Shown here in pieces: positions 23,081 through 33,527 of a DNA stretch of 64,000 nt. This stretch comes from Eublepharis macularius (taxonomy: Eukaryota > Chordata > Lepidosauria > Squamata > Eublepharidae), in the NCBI RefSeq assembly GCF_028583425.1, contig NC_072793.1:58843028-58907027 (forward strand), read 5' to 3'. The notes under the pieces were generated by a model that was given only the letters and a program-made list of their open reading frames with translations, was not told the origin of the DNA and did no database searches. The position numbers and the translations under genes were made by a program. Each line of letters opens with the position of its first letter. The first letter of the stretch is position 1.

Positions 23081-24259
23081 CTAATTGAATGGCCCTGCAG
23101 GCCTCATATTCCCAATCCACCATAGATCCACAGGCACCTGAGCCGGCAACAAGTTGGCCTCGGGGGCAAGCTGACAAAACCAGTCCATCTGCAGATGAGA
23201 CAGGGCATCTGCCACTCCATTGTTCACCCCAGGTACATGTTTGGCTGAGAACAAAATATTAAGGTGCAAGCACCTGAGAATAAAAGCACGGACCAATTTT
23301 ATCACCCTATCTGATTTAGAAGAGAGGGAATTAACCACGTGAACCACAGCCATATTCTCGCACCAAAAGTGCACGGAGTAATTCGCTAGCTCATCCCCCC
23401 ACAAATAAACCACTACTAAGACAGGGAAGAACTCGAGGAATGTCAAGTCCCTACAGAAACCAGCCTCCAGCCAATCATCAGGCCATTGGGCGGAGCACCA
23501 ATGCCCCTTATAATAAACCCCAAAGCCCATAGAACCAGAAGCGTCAGAGGAAACCTGAAGTTCCCCTTTCAGCAACAAGTCCTGCCTCCAAAAGGAGACA
23601 CCATTGAAAGAGTTTAAGAACTCCAACCAAACAGCCAGGTCTTCCCTCATCCCCCCAGTAATCCGCATGCGATGATGCAGGAGCCTAAGGGAACACAAAA
23701 AGGCCCTAACTGGGGCCACCACCTGGCATGCAAAATTGAGGTAGCCCACTACCTGCTGCAGCTCTAAAAGCATAACCTTCCAACTCCCCAGAAGACCCCT
23801 CAAGCGAGCTTTAAGCTCACTTAGATTATTGGCCGGCAAATGTGAGGTTTGCCGCACCGTGTCCCACTCTATACCTAAAAACATAAGAGTCTGGGATGGG
23901 CCCTCAGTCTTCTCATGAGCCAATGGTACTCCCAGCTCCCTGGAAAGTCTAACAAAGTCTTCCAGGAGGTGGACACACTGGCCAGAACCCACCAGACCCA
24001 TTAAAAGGAAATCATCTAAATAGTGGGCGGTGTCCTGGCAGCACTGCCAGTGACAGAATGCCCATTCAAGAAATGTACTAAAACGTTCAAAGGCGACACA
24101 GGAAATGAAGCATCCCATAGAGAGCGCTCTATCCATGTAAAACTGGCCTTCAAAGCAGAAACCGAAAAACTCGAAATCATCAGGATGTACAGGGAGAAGG
24201 TGAAATGCTGATTTGATGTTGCATTTAGCCATCTCCACCCCAGGGCCACACCTCCTGAC
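23081..24259 (-). pseudogene. Ngaro reverse transcriptase-RNase H (5' truncated)
   Basis: It would copy the element's RNA to cDNA and remove the template. A single frame is open for about 390 codons; the first codons of the longer open frame, upstream of 24259, come from the adjacent hAT end. RT motif A reads AKCNIKSAFHLLPVHP: the catalytic Asp expected after KC is Asn (codon 24218-24220), fitting CpG decay of TGC-GAC. Motif C is intact (HYLDDFL, about 24010-24024). FLGIEWDT follows. The RNase H domain has SDAS (about 23540), LEFFP, CENMAVVHVVN (Glu where Asp is usual) and HVPGVNNGVADALS. Motif spacing is normal for DIRS/Ngaro elements. The N-terminal fingers are missing. It is inactive by truncation and by the motif A change. 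Confidence 0.88.
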
Positions 24260-24609
24260 TAGACATGGGTACGAACAGGGGAAAAAAACCAAACAAGCTG
24301 TTCATTGTTCTTTCCCGATGATGAACACGAACAGATGAACGGAACTGAACATTTCCCGTTAATGTAAGTGTTCATGTCCGGTGTTCATTGGCATCAGAGC
24401 GGCCCCTTAGCACTCAGAGAGCCCATATTCACAGGGAATATGCAGCAGGCTCTTCTCCAGCCATCACCCAAGTTTGGTCAAGATTGCAGTATGGATCTCG
24501 GAGTTATACATTCCCAAATTCAATGCCCCCAGGAAACTCCCATTCAATACAAATGGAGCCACCCACCCCAGTTCACTTTGGCCCCATGCAGTGATCCTGA
24601 AGGCAGGCC

Positions 24610-25010
24610 TCCTCCCCTCTAGGGGGTGGGGGGTCTGGCCGCTGGCTGGGGGCACCCCCCATGTGCCCGCCCACCAGGCCTCCAGGTTGGAGGCTGACAA
24701 ATTTTTCACTCATGCAGCAAGGTGGTCGATGACTGTGGCCGCCAGGCCTGGCAGGCTTGGGGAGGCCGTTGCAGGCCGTGTCCCCTCTCTGGGGTGGGGG
24801 GTCTGGCCACTCGCTGCTGGCACCCCCCATGTGCCCGCCTGCCAGGCCTCCAGTTCGGAGGCCAACAAATTATCCGCTCACGCAGCAAGGTGGTTCATGA
24901 CTGCAACCACCAGGCCTGCCGGGCTCGAGGAGGCAGTGGTGGGCCGCCTCCCCTCACGGGGGCAGGGGGTCTGGCTGCTTGCTGGCGGCACGCTCACCAG
25001 GCCTCCTGGA
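24610..25010. repeat. GC-rich minisatellite, about 169-bp unit, 3 copies
   Basis: GGGTCTGGC recurs near 24630, 24799 and 24968. Each is followed by a GCTGG-CACC-type stretch, CAGGCCTCC and GCAGCAAGGTGG. It matches, in reverse orientation, the array at 660-1450. The 283-codon open frame across it is an array by-product. Confidence 0.8.
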
Positions 25011-25629
25011 GGGTACCTCATGGAAGGTATAGAAGGTGGGTGGTGTCGTTGGCCACCAAAGAACAAAATGACCCAGCCACAATCTGCTAAGAAAATCCTC
25101 CAGCAAGACAACTTGGCGTATGTGGAGGCCTCGTACACACAAACACACAACCTGGAGGGTCAGACACCGACATACGTTCACCAGCTTGGGTACTTCACGG
25201 CATTGGGGTCGATAGTGTTGTCCGCTCCTTGCATGGTGTACAGTCTGGACAAAGCACACCAGCTGGACATGCATGGAGCATTGGGTGCCCCTCCAGTGTT
25301 GAAGCAGAGGCTGCCTCCAAGATGACCCACCATCCTGCCTTCACGGAAAGGATGTGAGTCATGGGCTGTGGCAGGACCGATTCCCCCTGGTCAGAGGGGA
25401 GAGCCGGTGCCATGGGCAGGGGGCACTGTGTTGCACTACCACATGCACAACAGCAGCTGAGCTGGCCCTGTTGCTCAGGCGGCACCGGCAGAAACCAAAC
25501 ACGTTCCTGCATTCACAGAAAGGACGGGATGGATGGGACAGATAAGAGAAGTCCCCTAAGGGTCGGTGTGGTTCCACAGACGGAGAGGGAGAAACAGGAA
25601 CCATGAATTTGTCAAGGGGGAAAGGGGGA
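25011..25629. other. Unexplained single-copy interior of copy J
   Basis: Balanced-composition sequence between two arrays, without internal repeats. The + frame ending at 25325 includes an unremarkable KKILQQDNLAYVEASYTQT-like stretch with no family I recognise. It could be captured host sequence, or part of another element. Confidence 0.4.
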
Positions 25630-26012
25630 CAGGATCGGAAAGACCCCGAATCAGCGGCTGCTGGCATCAACCACCTCCCTGCCATCATGGAAAGGAGGGG
25701 ACGGGGCGGTGCAAATCATTGGGAAGGGTCGTGGCAGTACCTGAGAGGGAGAGGAGGAAAGAGGGAACAAAGTGGGAGAGGGGGACCAAGGGGTTCTGGT
25801 CATGGCAACGAGCCGTACATGGAAGATCCTGCAAGAGGGACAGGAAGACCCCGAATCAGCAGCTGCTGACATCAACCACCTCCTGCCATCATGGAAAGGA
25901 GGGGACGGGGCAGTGCAAGCGGTGGGGAAGGGTTGTGGCAGCACCTGAGAGGGAGAGGAGGAAAGAGGGAACATGAAGTGGTCAGGGAGAGAGGGACCAA
26001 GGGGTTCCGGCT
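25630..26012. repeat. Tandem duplication, 205-bp unit
   Basis: AGACCCCGAATCAGC occurs at 25641 and 25846. GGACCAAGGGGTTC occurs about 205 bp apart near the ends. The copies are very similar (CATGGAAAGGAGGGGACGGG in both), so the duplication is fairly recent. Confidence 0.9.
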
Positions 26013-26559
26013 ATTCTGTTATTCTGTTGCTATTCTGTTGGGTGTTGTCTGCTGATATAGACATACACCTAATAGAGAGCTTTCCACGTTGCTAAACATG
26101 ACATGAAAATTAGTTATGCGTTGTTTCAGAAAGTTTTTATCTTTGTGCTTGGCTTTATGTTTGTGAAAGTCATTCCTGGCCACCACTGCCATCTATTTAT
26201 CCTGCTTACCTAACAGGAGGCCCAGTTCCTGTAGTACCCCCAAGCTACCAAACTGATCCATTAGGGAGAGAGTAATCCCATCCAGAAAAAACACCATTCT
26301 GGGTCAAACCTCCTCCCCCTGCCCACTACCAACAGCACCTCTGTTTCCTTCCCTCCATCTACAATTGTTTACCAAAAGTGAATTTTTTTAATCAAAACTG
26401 CTGAACCTTATTTTATCACATTCTAAAACATTCATATGCTTTTTCTGCTAGCTTATTTATATTATATTTTTACAATGAGTCAGTAGCTGTCCATGAGGTG
26501 TTTTTTATCCATTAATTGTGCATATGAGACAAATTTATTTGAAATCACCAAGGATATCG
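26013..26559. other. No gene recognised
   Basis: It starts with a short TATTCTGTT repeat (26016-26040), then AT-rich DNA without recognisable features. Confidence 0.5.
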
Positions 26560-26830
26560 AGAATGGAGAAGTTCCAAAGAGAGCTAACGATGCTTGATAA
26601 ATTTGGCAGCCGGGTGGCTAATGAGATTCAAGTGATGACAAATATAAAATGAAGTACTTTGGATGGAATAATTTAAAGGATTCCTGCACACTGCTGTGTT
26701 GCAAATAAACTCTGCTGAAGTTCTGGGTGTTATCATAGGCAGCATACTGAAAACCTGTGCTTGTTGAACTTTTCAAACTCCAAAATATTAGGAAACAATA
26801 ATATCAAGAGGAAAGAAAATTTTAAAAATG
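26560..26830 (+). mobile_element. CR1-like LINE, ORF2 C-terminal remnant
   Basis: Near 26720-26765 the + strand encodes EVLGVIIGSILKT, followed after stops by a NIKR-type segment. It resembles the xLGVIIDSSLK region that follows the RT domain in CR1-like ORF2. It is broken by several stops and the identification is tentative. Confidence 0.4.
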
Positions 26831-27769
26831 TCTAATGGTATATTGAATTGTGCTATCCTCAAAGTGCAGAAATATAAATCCAAAATGACTTTGTTGATGT
26901 ACCATAGAGAAGGAGCATGAATAATCCCACAGGAATAGTGGAGTTTTTGTATGATTCCAGGCAGGGCTGGTCATTAATCTCACTGGGATAATTCCTAGTG
27001 GCTTCTGCTCTGGACGCCTGGTGACAAGGCTAAAGGGGCAAAAAGTCATGAAAATCAGCAAAGGCAGCTACAAAGAAGCAGAGTGCAAGAAGAGAAAAAG
27101 AAGCCAGCCAAGGTGATGGGCTGGGGAAGGTGGTCCTGCCCTGGAAGGAAAGGAACACCCCAGACCCCTTTCAAGGCAGATTCTTTCCAATGTTTCTCTG
27201 GACATCTCTGACAGCTCTAAAACCTAGCCTAGATTAAAAAAAACACACACACAATGGCAACACTGCTACTTCTCTTGTGAATATGCTGTGTTTAAGATTG
27301 AAACCAGCACATGTTCAATTGTAGTAATTCCCATTGAAGTAACAGCACATACATCTCCAGAACTGCCAGAGTGTGGGGAGAAAAGGAGTACTCTTATTCT
27401 TGGGGCTGGGGCTGAATTCAGAAGGGAAAATAAGCAGAGACCTTCCTCATTTCCTGTTGCTAATAACCCAACAGGACTTACATTTTAGAACTTTTAATAG
27501 ATTGTTCTTAACATTTTGTGTTATGGTATAATCCTTTACTTTCAGAATACATCTTCCTTCAGCAATTTATTGTTTAATTTATTGAGAGAGAGAGAGAGAG
27601 AGAGACATGAACCTCTGTCATCATCCCTTATGTGTGTTCACATAGCTGACCTAGAGAACCACACCTGATATATGATATTGAGTCTCTTGGCTGAGTTACT
27701 CCATTCCCTACCTCCCCTTCTGTAATTCCCTGTATAAAAATGAGGAAAAATATTTTCTTTCACTGTATC
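26831..27769. other. No gene recognised; (AG)n near 27585
   Basis: Contains AGAGAGAGAGAGAGAG at about 27584-27604 and a short AC run near 27241. Nothing coding recognised. Confidence 0.5.
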
Positions 27770-28140
27770 TAGGAATTGGGGATGCCATTCCCAAACCTGG
27801 GGTGGGAGATCCCCTGCTCTCACCCTTCCCCTGCGGCCACTTACTTGGCCAGTGGGGGCGTGCTCCCCGGGGTGCACTCCTCAGGCAGCGTGGCACACTC
27901 CCATGCTCACAGTGGCCTAATTCGTGCCAAAACGTGCCCTGCAGCTGATCCAGCCCCTTGATGAGTGCAGGAGTGCTCCTGAGCCGTCCTTTGACCCACG
28001 TAATAATGTCACTTCCTGGAAGTGACATCATTGCACAAGCCGGGAGCACATGCACATGACACAACGACCCAGGAGCACAGCGAGGTAAGTGCCAGGCTCC
28101 CAATCTCCCACCAGTAGAGTCAAGGGACCTGGCAACCCTA
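27770..28140. mobile_element. GC-rich MITE with terminal inverted repeats
   Basis: The left end (TAGGAATTGGGGATGCC, then GGTGGGAGAT) is inverted at the right end (ATCTCCCACC, then GGACCTGGCAACCCTA). The middle holds a perfect TTCCTGGAAGTGACATCA-type inverted pair around 28010-28030. A related fragment lies at 34085-34330, and probably one at 57705-57830. Confidence 0.6.
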
Positions 28141-28151
28141 TGAGGAAGTGA

Positions 28152-28215
28152 GATCCAATTCATGAAATCTCATGCTGGAATTAATACTGTTAGCCTTTAA
28201 GGTGCCACTGGATTT
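28152..28215 (+). mobile_element. Penelope-like tail fragment
   Basis: GTTAGCCTTTAAGGTGCCAC then TGGATTTCTATAAT resembles the tail segment at 41830-41850 (minus strand: GTTAGTCTTAAAGGTGCTTC). Short and therefore tentative. Confidence 0.4.
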
Positions 28216-28547
28216 CTATAATATAGGAGTCTGCGTAGCATAAATTCGGCAGCAGAATGCCTCTGCCTTCTATTTTAACCAAGACTACATTTCCCAGCAG
28301 CCCCAGTATCAGACCAGGAGCAGGGAGTTTTCTTTTGCTTTCCTGTTAGTTCTAGACCAGTGATTTTGAGTCAGGATGGCACTGATGCAGTAGTGAGGGG
28401 AATTCATGTCCCTTGTGTTGGATGAATTGCCTGAACCTGCTGAAAGTCAGTAGACAAGACTAATCCACACAAATAAATGTGCAGATTTTCTCTAAAGATC
28501 GTGTGCTTGGGAAGACAAGTTTGAGGAGAAATATATGAATTGGTTAC

Positions 28548-28760
28548 TTATCCATGGTTGTCACCTCCAGCTTGGGAAATTCCTAGAAATTTGAGGCTGA
28601 GCCTGTGGAGATTTGGGGGAGGAGAGGGACTCCAGTAGGGTATAATGCCATAGAGACCACTCTTCAAAGCAGTAATTTTCTCCAAAGGAAGTGATCTCTG
28701 TTGTCTAGCAATCAGTTGTAATTTCAGCCCACCCCCTCTGTCCACGGTTGGTAACCATAC
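28548..28760 (+). mobile_element. MITE with GTTGCCA-like inverted ends
   Basis: Left end GGTTGTCACCTCCAGCTTGG, right end CACGGTTGGTAACC, with an internal GGGTATAATGCCATAGAG-type core. The same core is at 59655-59835, and on the minus strand at 55535-55740, so this is a small family. Ends resemble hAT-type YAGGG termini; no clear duplication. Confidence 0.55.
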
Positions 28761-29469
28761 TTGAAATTTATTTAAAAACCCTCAAAATTGTACATTTTCC
28801 AAATAAAATATATTGTATTCCCTGTTTATATTTCCAGTTGTGCAAGATGCTGTGAAACCAGTTTCTGGCACTATAATATATATGGAGGATAATGCTTGCT
28901 CATGCAGAACTGTGCCAAGTCCCTTTATGAGGAATGCCAGCATTCATGTAAATATTGCCCATCCTTGACAAATTGAATGCTCAAAAAGTTATATTCCATT
29001 CATTGCACATGACAGGGTCAAAGAGGAAACTTGTGGCAGGATCACAGTCGGGACCACACAATAACCAGAGTTACAGAAAGATCATTTTAATTTTTCTCTG
29101 TATATTTTGCCATTATGGAAGACAAATAGAATTTCCTTTATTACTAATTCAACTATTTAAGTCCAAGATTTGCTGCTGGAACTTTTAAATATTACAGAGA
29201 ATTTTGCTTATCTAAAGATCTCAAGACTTATCTAAAAAGGTCCAGACTAGCTTTTCTGAACCCTTTACTTCTATTTGTATGTTAAATATTCTAAAGTAAT
29301 TCCTTTTACTTGATGAAGTTTTGTACCTTTAGTATATGTTTTCATTGTGTATGTCCCTAGAAACCATAATCAGAGTGAAAATTTATAGTGGGGATGGAGC
29401 AGCATTTTAGTATGATGTTGGCAAGGAATCTGACAGCATTTCTTGAGGGAGGTTCAGTTACCTGGATGA
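28761..29469. other. No gene recognised
   Basis: AT-rich unique-looking DNA. Confidence 0.5.
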
Positions 29470-29590
29470 ATTTATGAACTTATATTAATCTTTACTTATT
29501 TATGGTCCAAGTCATGCAGCAAACTTCCACAGCAGATTGGGAATTTGAACTTGGGTCTCCAAGATCCTAGTCCAACTACACCATCTAATT
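29470..29590 (-). mobile_element. Sauria-type SINE fragment
   Basis: On the + strand TTTGAACTTGGGTCTCCAAG then ATCCTAGTCCAACTACACCA is the reverse complement of the B-box and head region of the Sauria-type SINE. Confidence 0.65.
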
Positions 29591-31091
29591 CTTTATGCAG
29601 AAAAACTCTTATGCTCAAAATTACTGTTGAAAGTTATACAAGATGCTTAACATTGTATTGTGAGCTTTGATTGGAATTTTACCACAGGTATATAGATAGG
29701 ATTTACATCTGATTAAGTTAACATTAAAATTTAAGGCTATTTGTTGTGTCATGGTACGTTGGTATTAAGTTTCATGGAAGTCAATGAAACCCCACCGAAA
29801 TCAATTAGGATGTAGGTGTGTACAGAGTAGCAGCTCAAATCTTACTTCATTTGATTATGAATTTCCATGTCTACTGAGGCTAAATGCTAAAAGTGAAACC
29901 GAGTTTGTTTGTATGTATATCGTAGTTAATGGTCAGGGATTCAAGAATTGGTGAAAAATCAAACAAAAACGTCTTATATGGGAACTTTTACTTGCATTTT
30001 AATTGAAAAGCTGCCCAGCCATGTACTACTGGAGAAACAGAATCAGAGACTGGAGGACACAGTGCCTTGCTCCATCTTTCTCTCTTCCAGACAAGCTCTG
30101 CCATTTTCTCAGAACAGGTCAGAACAGAACTTGGAGTAGGTAAAGTAATGCTTTTTCTGATCATTCCCCAACTTTTTGTGGTAGTTAACAAGAGGAGATA
30201 CAAAGCAACTGATAGGTAACACAACAATTGTTCTTCTAAGCAAAAAAAAATATTATTATAGCCTATAAATAAAATAAATACTGGATTGCGTACCGAAAGT
30301 CGCAGGTAATTAATAATAGTTATCCTTTCTAAAAACAGGAACTGTGTCAGATTCTGATTCTGAACTTCCAAAGGCACCTTCCTAGTAACTATGAAAACAG
30401 TTCTTTTGAAAATTATTACTAATAAATGAAATAAGTGCTCAGAAGAGCACAAAAATAATGTCTTTTGTTTTCAGACCAGCATCTGTTGCTGACCCTTGAG
30501 AAGTTAAGAATTCTACCTCATACAGTGTTGGCAGCGCTCATTTCAAAGAGAGATTTGTGAAACTTCATGAATGTTACACCTGCTTCCAAACATGGGAGGG
30601 TATAAGGGTGTGTGTGTCTTTCACTGGAGCCAGTAGCATTTTATGAGTCTAACTCAAACTTTAGAAGCAAGATAGGGAAAAAAATTGAATTGTATTTTAT
30701 TTTTGTTTATGTGTGTCTTGCTGTTTATGATCTCCTTTTATGATCTTACAATTTCAGAAACTGGTAGTGTTTTTCTCTCTAGAGAAAACTGTTGGGGGAC
30801 ATCCTAGCCTGTCTTTCTTTTTTCTGTATTCTAAAAGCCATAAGAATCAAATACACACTGTGATTTAAAATGTTCACGACAACAAGAAAGAAAGTTCTGA
30901 AGACCAGGAAGAATAAGTTATACAATGAATCTTGGCTTCATGAAGGTGTTGCCAGTTGTTCAGAATTATTCACCTCACAGTATTTGTAAATGATACTTGG
31001 TTTGATAGCTCATTTCTTTGTATTTTGTGAATAACTGTGTATGATCCAGATAAGATAAGTTCTTTTAATATCTATTGCGTTAAAAGATAAA
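29591..31091. other. No gene recognised
   Basis: AT-rich. The 154-codon minus frame at 29988-30452 has no domain and no supporting context. Confidence 0.5.
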
Positions 31092-31179
31092 CAGTGCAAT
31101 CCTAAGTAGAGTTACTCCAGTTTAAGCCCATTGATTTCAGTGAGCTTAGACTGGAGTAACTCTGTTTAGGACTGCACTG
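31092..31179. mobile_element. Palindromic 88-bp MITE (CAGTGCAATCCTA type)
   Basis: The left arm CAGTGCAATCCTAAGTAGAG and right arm TCTGTTTAGGACTGCACTG are inverted copies around a TTGATTTCAGTGAGC centre. It is the best preserved of about five copies in the window. Confidence 0.75.
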
Positions 31180-31254
31180 AAATTTAAGTTATGTGCTTAA
31201 ACTCTTCTTCACTGATATCAATGAGCTTAGGAGTTCTTAATTTAGAGCACTAAC

Positions 31255-31328
31255 AGGGCCATACTAAGCAGAGCTACATTCTTCTAAGCCCGTTGACTTT
31301 AATAGTACAGTATAACTCTGCTTAGGCT
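31255..31328. mobile_element. Second palindromic MITE copy, diverged
   Basis: TACTAAGCAGAGCTACATTC and AGTATAACTCTGCTTAGGCT are inverted arms of the same family, 76 bp beyond the first copy. Confidence 0.6.
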
Positions 31329-31589
31329 CAAGTTATTAGGAGTTATAGATGGTATGCAGATTTAATGACTCAATTTTTGTTTGTTTAAATCAAGCAAAGC
31401 TTCATGTCTGAATGGGAAACAATTAAGCAAAAAAGAACATGGAACAATGGTCTATATAGCTTTGTGAGACATGATTTTTTATGATTATATCTCAAGAGTC
31501 TGGAACCAGGGTACCAAAGGGTCACTTGTCTCCATGTGAATCTGCATGCCACATAAGATCTTCCATGGAGGTACTTATCTTTATGTCTC

Positions 31590-32438
31590 AATCCCTTACT
31601 AAGCACACTCCGCTCACTAAGGGAAAGTTGTCGGGAAGACAAATTAACAATCAGGTCTTCCTCCCCCTGCGGGGGTGGGGGCTTTAAAAAAATTCCTCTT
31701 CCCCTATTTCTAGTATAGTGAGCTCCCCTATTTCTTGCCAAGATCCCCTCATTTTCTACAGAAGTATCAGTGTCTTCCCCTTCTGTAGCGTCCAAATCAG
31801 AATGGATTTCAGGGGGGTCAGACCAGGAAACCTTTTTCTTTCCTGACTCACCCTACTAAACGTAAACATGCCACACAGTATAGTCCCTAGCATCACGATG
31901 GAATTTCTTGATCTTTATCTCCTTCATTTTTTGTTGAAATTCCTTAACCTGAGCATCTATTTCAATCAATTTAGCCTCACAAACCTCTTTCGTCAGATGC
32001 GCTTTAATAGAGGTTTCCATATCCTGAATTTCTTTGGTCATTTTTTCCATTTCAACACTGGTCTGTTCTATAAGTAGAAGACTTAAGTCAAGTGAGCACT
32101 TATTTAGGACTGCTGCCCAATGACTCATAAAGTCCTCATTGTCTCAGAACATGCCTAGTGGCTTGGTTATTCTAAGGCCATGAGGGATCCAGTTGTTGTT
32201 AACATAATTAGTTAAAGAAGAGCCATGTAATTGATATCTAGTCAATTTTTTCTTAACAAACAAAAAAATCCCCCAATCATCCACAATGGGGGCAGAATTT
32301 TTGCCCGTAAGAGGAGGCATGCTGGCAACTATCCTAGCTTTATCAGCTTCAGAGAAAGTGAGTAAACCATCAAAAGCCAAATTCGCCATAGCTCTCCAAA
32401 TATCAAAACAGTAATATAATGAGAGAATCACAGAAAAA
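31590..32438 (-). pseudogene. Penelope-like element, N-terminal ORF region
   Basis: One minus-strand frame runs through the region with three stop codons (one TGA near 32144, two adjacent TAG near 31855). It contains a segment reading FHRDARDYTVWHVY after a coiled-coil-like stretch rich in Glu and Lys (about 31890-32080), then LIVNLSSRQLSLSERSVLSKGL near 31600-31665. The xLSxxxLSxxExSVLSKGLxF motif marks the start of the reverse transcriptase in vertebrate Penelope-like elements. The frame then departs from the family, so the RT, GIY-YIG domain and tail are absent from this copy. The call rests on motif memory; an alternative is another non-LTR element using a similar coiled coil. Confidence 0.6.
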
Positions 32439-33024
32439 GCATCCGAAAAACAAGCTCAAAGAGCACCATGATCACCTAACTACAACACCAATGAAGATAA
32501 ACAAATGAATAAATTAATTAAATTAATTCAAAAAAGGTGTACACAGTCTCATATCTTCATTATATCCAAATTTTTGTACATTACACAATAGCAGCCGCCC
32601 ACATGAAGTCCTTGTATATAAAGGTTCTAGTTCAGAATAAGGAACATTTCCCATTCATCTCCAGTAAGTATAGAGGCAGCTCTGTGCAATGACTAACAAT
32701 AACAGCATATAAAGACCAACAGCTGTGAGAAAAACCCTACGAAAACAAAATTTTACATGGACAGTACTGCATACCTACTAAGTTAATGAATTCATTGTTG
32801 CCTTACAGTGACCATTTGATATTTTGATGTTTAGATGATTTCTTGTGCCTTAGAGTTATTTTTGGCGGCTGCTATTGTTTAATGTACAAAAAATTGGATA
32901 TAATGAAGATATACGACTGTGTACACCTTTTTTGACTTAATTTAATTAATTTATTCATTTCTTTATCTTCATTGGTGTTGTAGTTAGGTGGTCGCGGTGC
33001 TCTTTGAGCTTGTTTTTTGGAAGC
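32439..33024 (-). repeat. Inverted repeat (two 161-bp arms) 5' of the Penelope-like ORF
   Basis: The arm 32439-32599 (AAACAAGCTCAAAGAGCACC at its outer part, GCAGCCGCC at its inner end) is repeated inverted at 32864-33024, with a 264-bp spacer. Arms differ by a few per cent. Penelope-like elements often carry repeats (pLTRs) in tandem or inverted order, so this is likely the element's terminal structure. Confidence 0.75.
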
Positions 33025-33319
33025 ATTTTTGAAAGAAGCTAATGAAGTACAGAGTTCTGTTTTGTATGTGTGGTAGGATCCAAGAATATATGCTTCCCTA
33101 ATTTGCATTCCACATGTCCCCAGGGCTAAGTCTTGACATTACAAAAGATTTTGTGGCTGAGCCTTAGAACCTTCCATATATGGAAAGTTAAGCATGTGAC
33201 TCTAAGCAGTGTAATGCACAACTGAATAATTTTTGGGCAGCATCCCTGTTCAACAACATAGAATCATTGGAAGGGGCTTTAAATGTGGATTGAAATGTGG
33301 TACAGGAAACCCAAATGCA

Positions 33320-33440
33320 AGAATGAAATCCATGTAATACCTTTTATTAGTGCCAATCAAACTGACATAATACATTGCATAAAGTTCTGAGCTTCCCAGA
33401 ACTCTTTATCAGGCCAGATGATGCAAAATTTAAAATGATA
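33320..33440. mobile_element. Penelope- or SINE-like tail fragment
   Basis: ATACCTTTTATTAGTGCCAA, then AGTTCTGAGCTTCCCAGAAC and CTTTATCAGGCC. The layout (cTTTTATTAGnnC, a hairpin around GAGAACT-like words, then CATCAGGC) is like the 3' tails of Penelope-like elements and related short repeats. Confidence 0.4.
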
Positions 33441-33527
33441 TAAGGGTAGAAAAGCATATCTTTTTCAAGCCATAATGTAAAGGTCATGTTAAATAGTATA
33501 CCATGTTCATTTAAGTCCCTTCCCTTC

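Larger units (their letters stand above)
21115..24259 (-). mobile_element. Ngaro-type tyrosine-recombinase retrotransposon, 5' truncated and decayed
   Basis: On the minus strand the order is reverse transcriptase-RNase H, tyrosine recombinase, SGNH hydrolase, then a 3' region ending in AATAAAGCAGCC (about 21160) and CCAACTGCGGTGGCA (about 21115). The combination of a YR and an SGNH hydrolase is known from vertebrate Ngaro elements of the DIRS group; no methyltransferase domain is seen. The 5' part (gag-like ORF, N-terminal RT, left repeat) is missing, because the sequence stops at a hAT-type terminus at 24260. Frameshifts and stops make every ORF non-functional. The element is antisense to the host exon at 39378. 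Confidence 0.85.
24260..26012. mobile_element. hAT-type element (copy J), left end present, right end not found
   Basis: The left end TAGACATGGGTA at 24260 abuts the Ngaro RT. The subterminal 120 bp are dense in GAACA/TGTTC words, like copy F. The interior then runs into two arrays (24610-25010 and 25630-26012) separated by about 600 bp of non-repeated sequence. No right terminus or duplicate of CTCCTGAC, the 8 bases before the left end, is seen. The end given is only where the second array stops. No Ngaro 5' sequence reappears on the far side. Confidence 0.6.

Noticed and set aside
24474..25325. 283-codon + strand open frame
   Set aside because: Two thirds of it is the 169-bp minisatellite; no start context, splice signals or domain.
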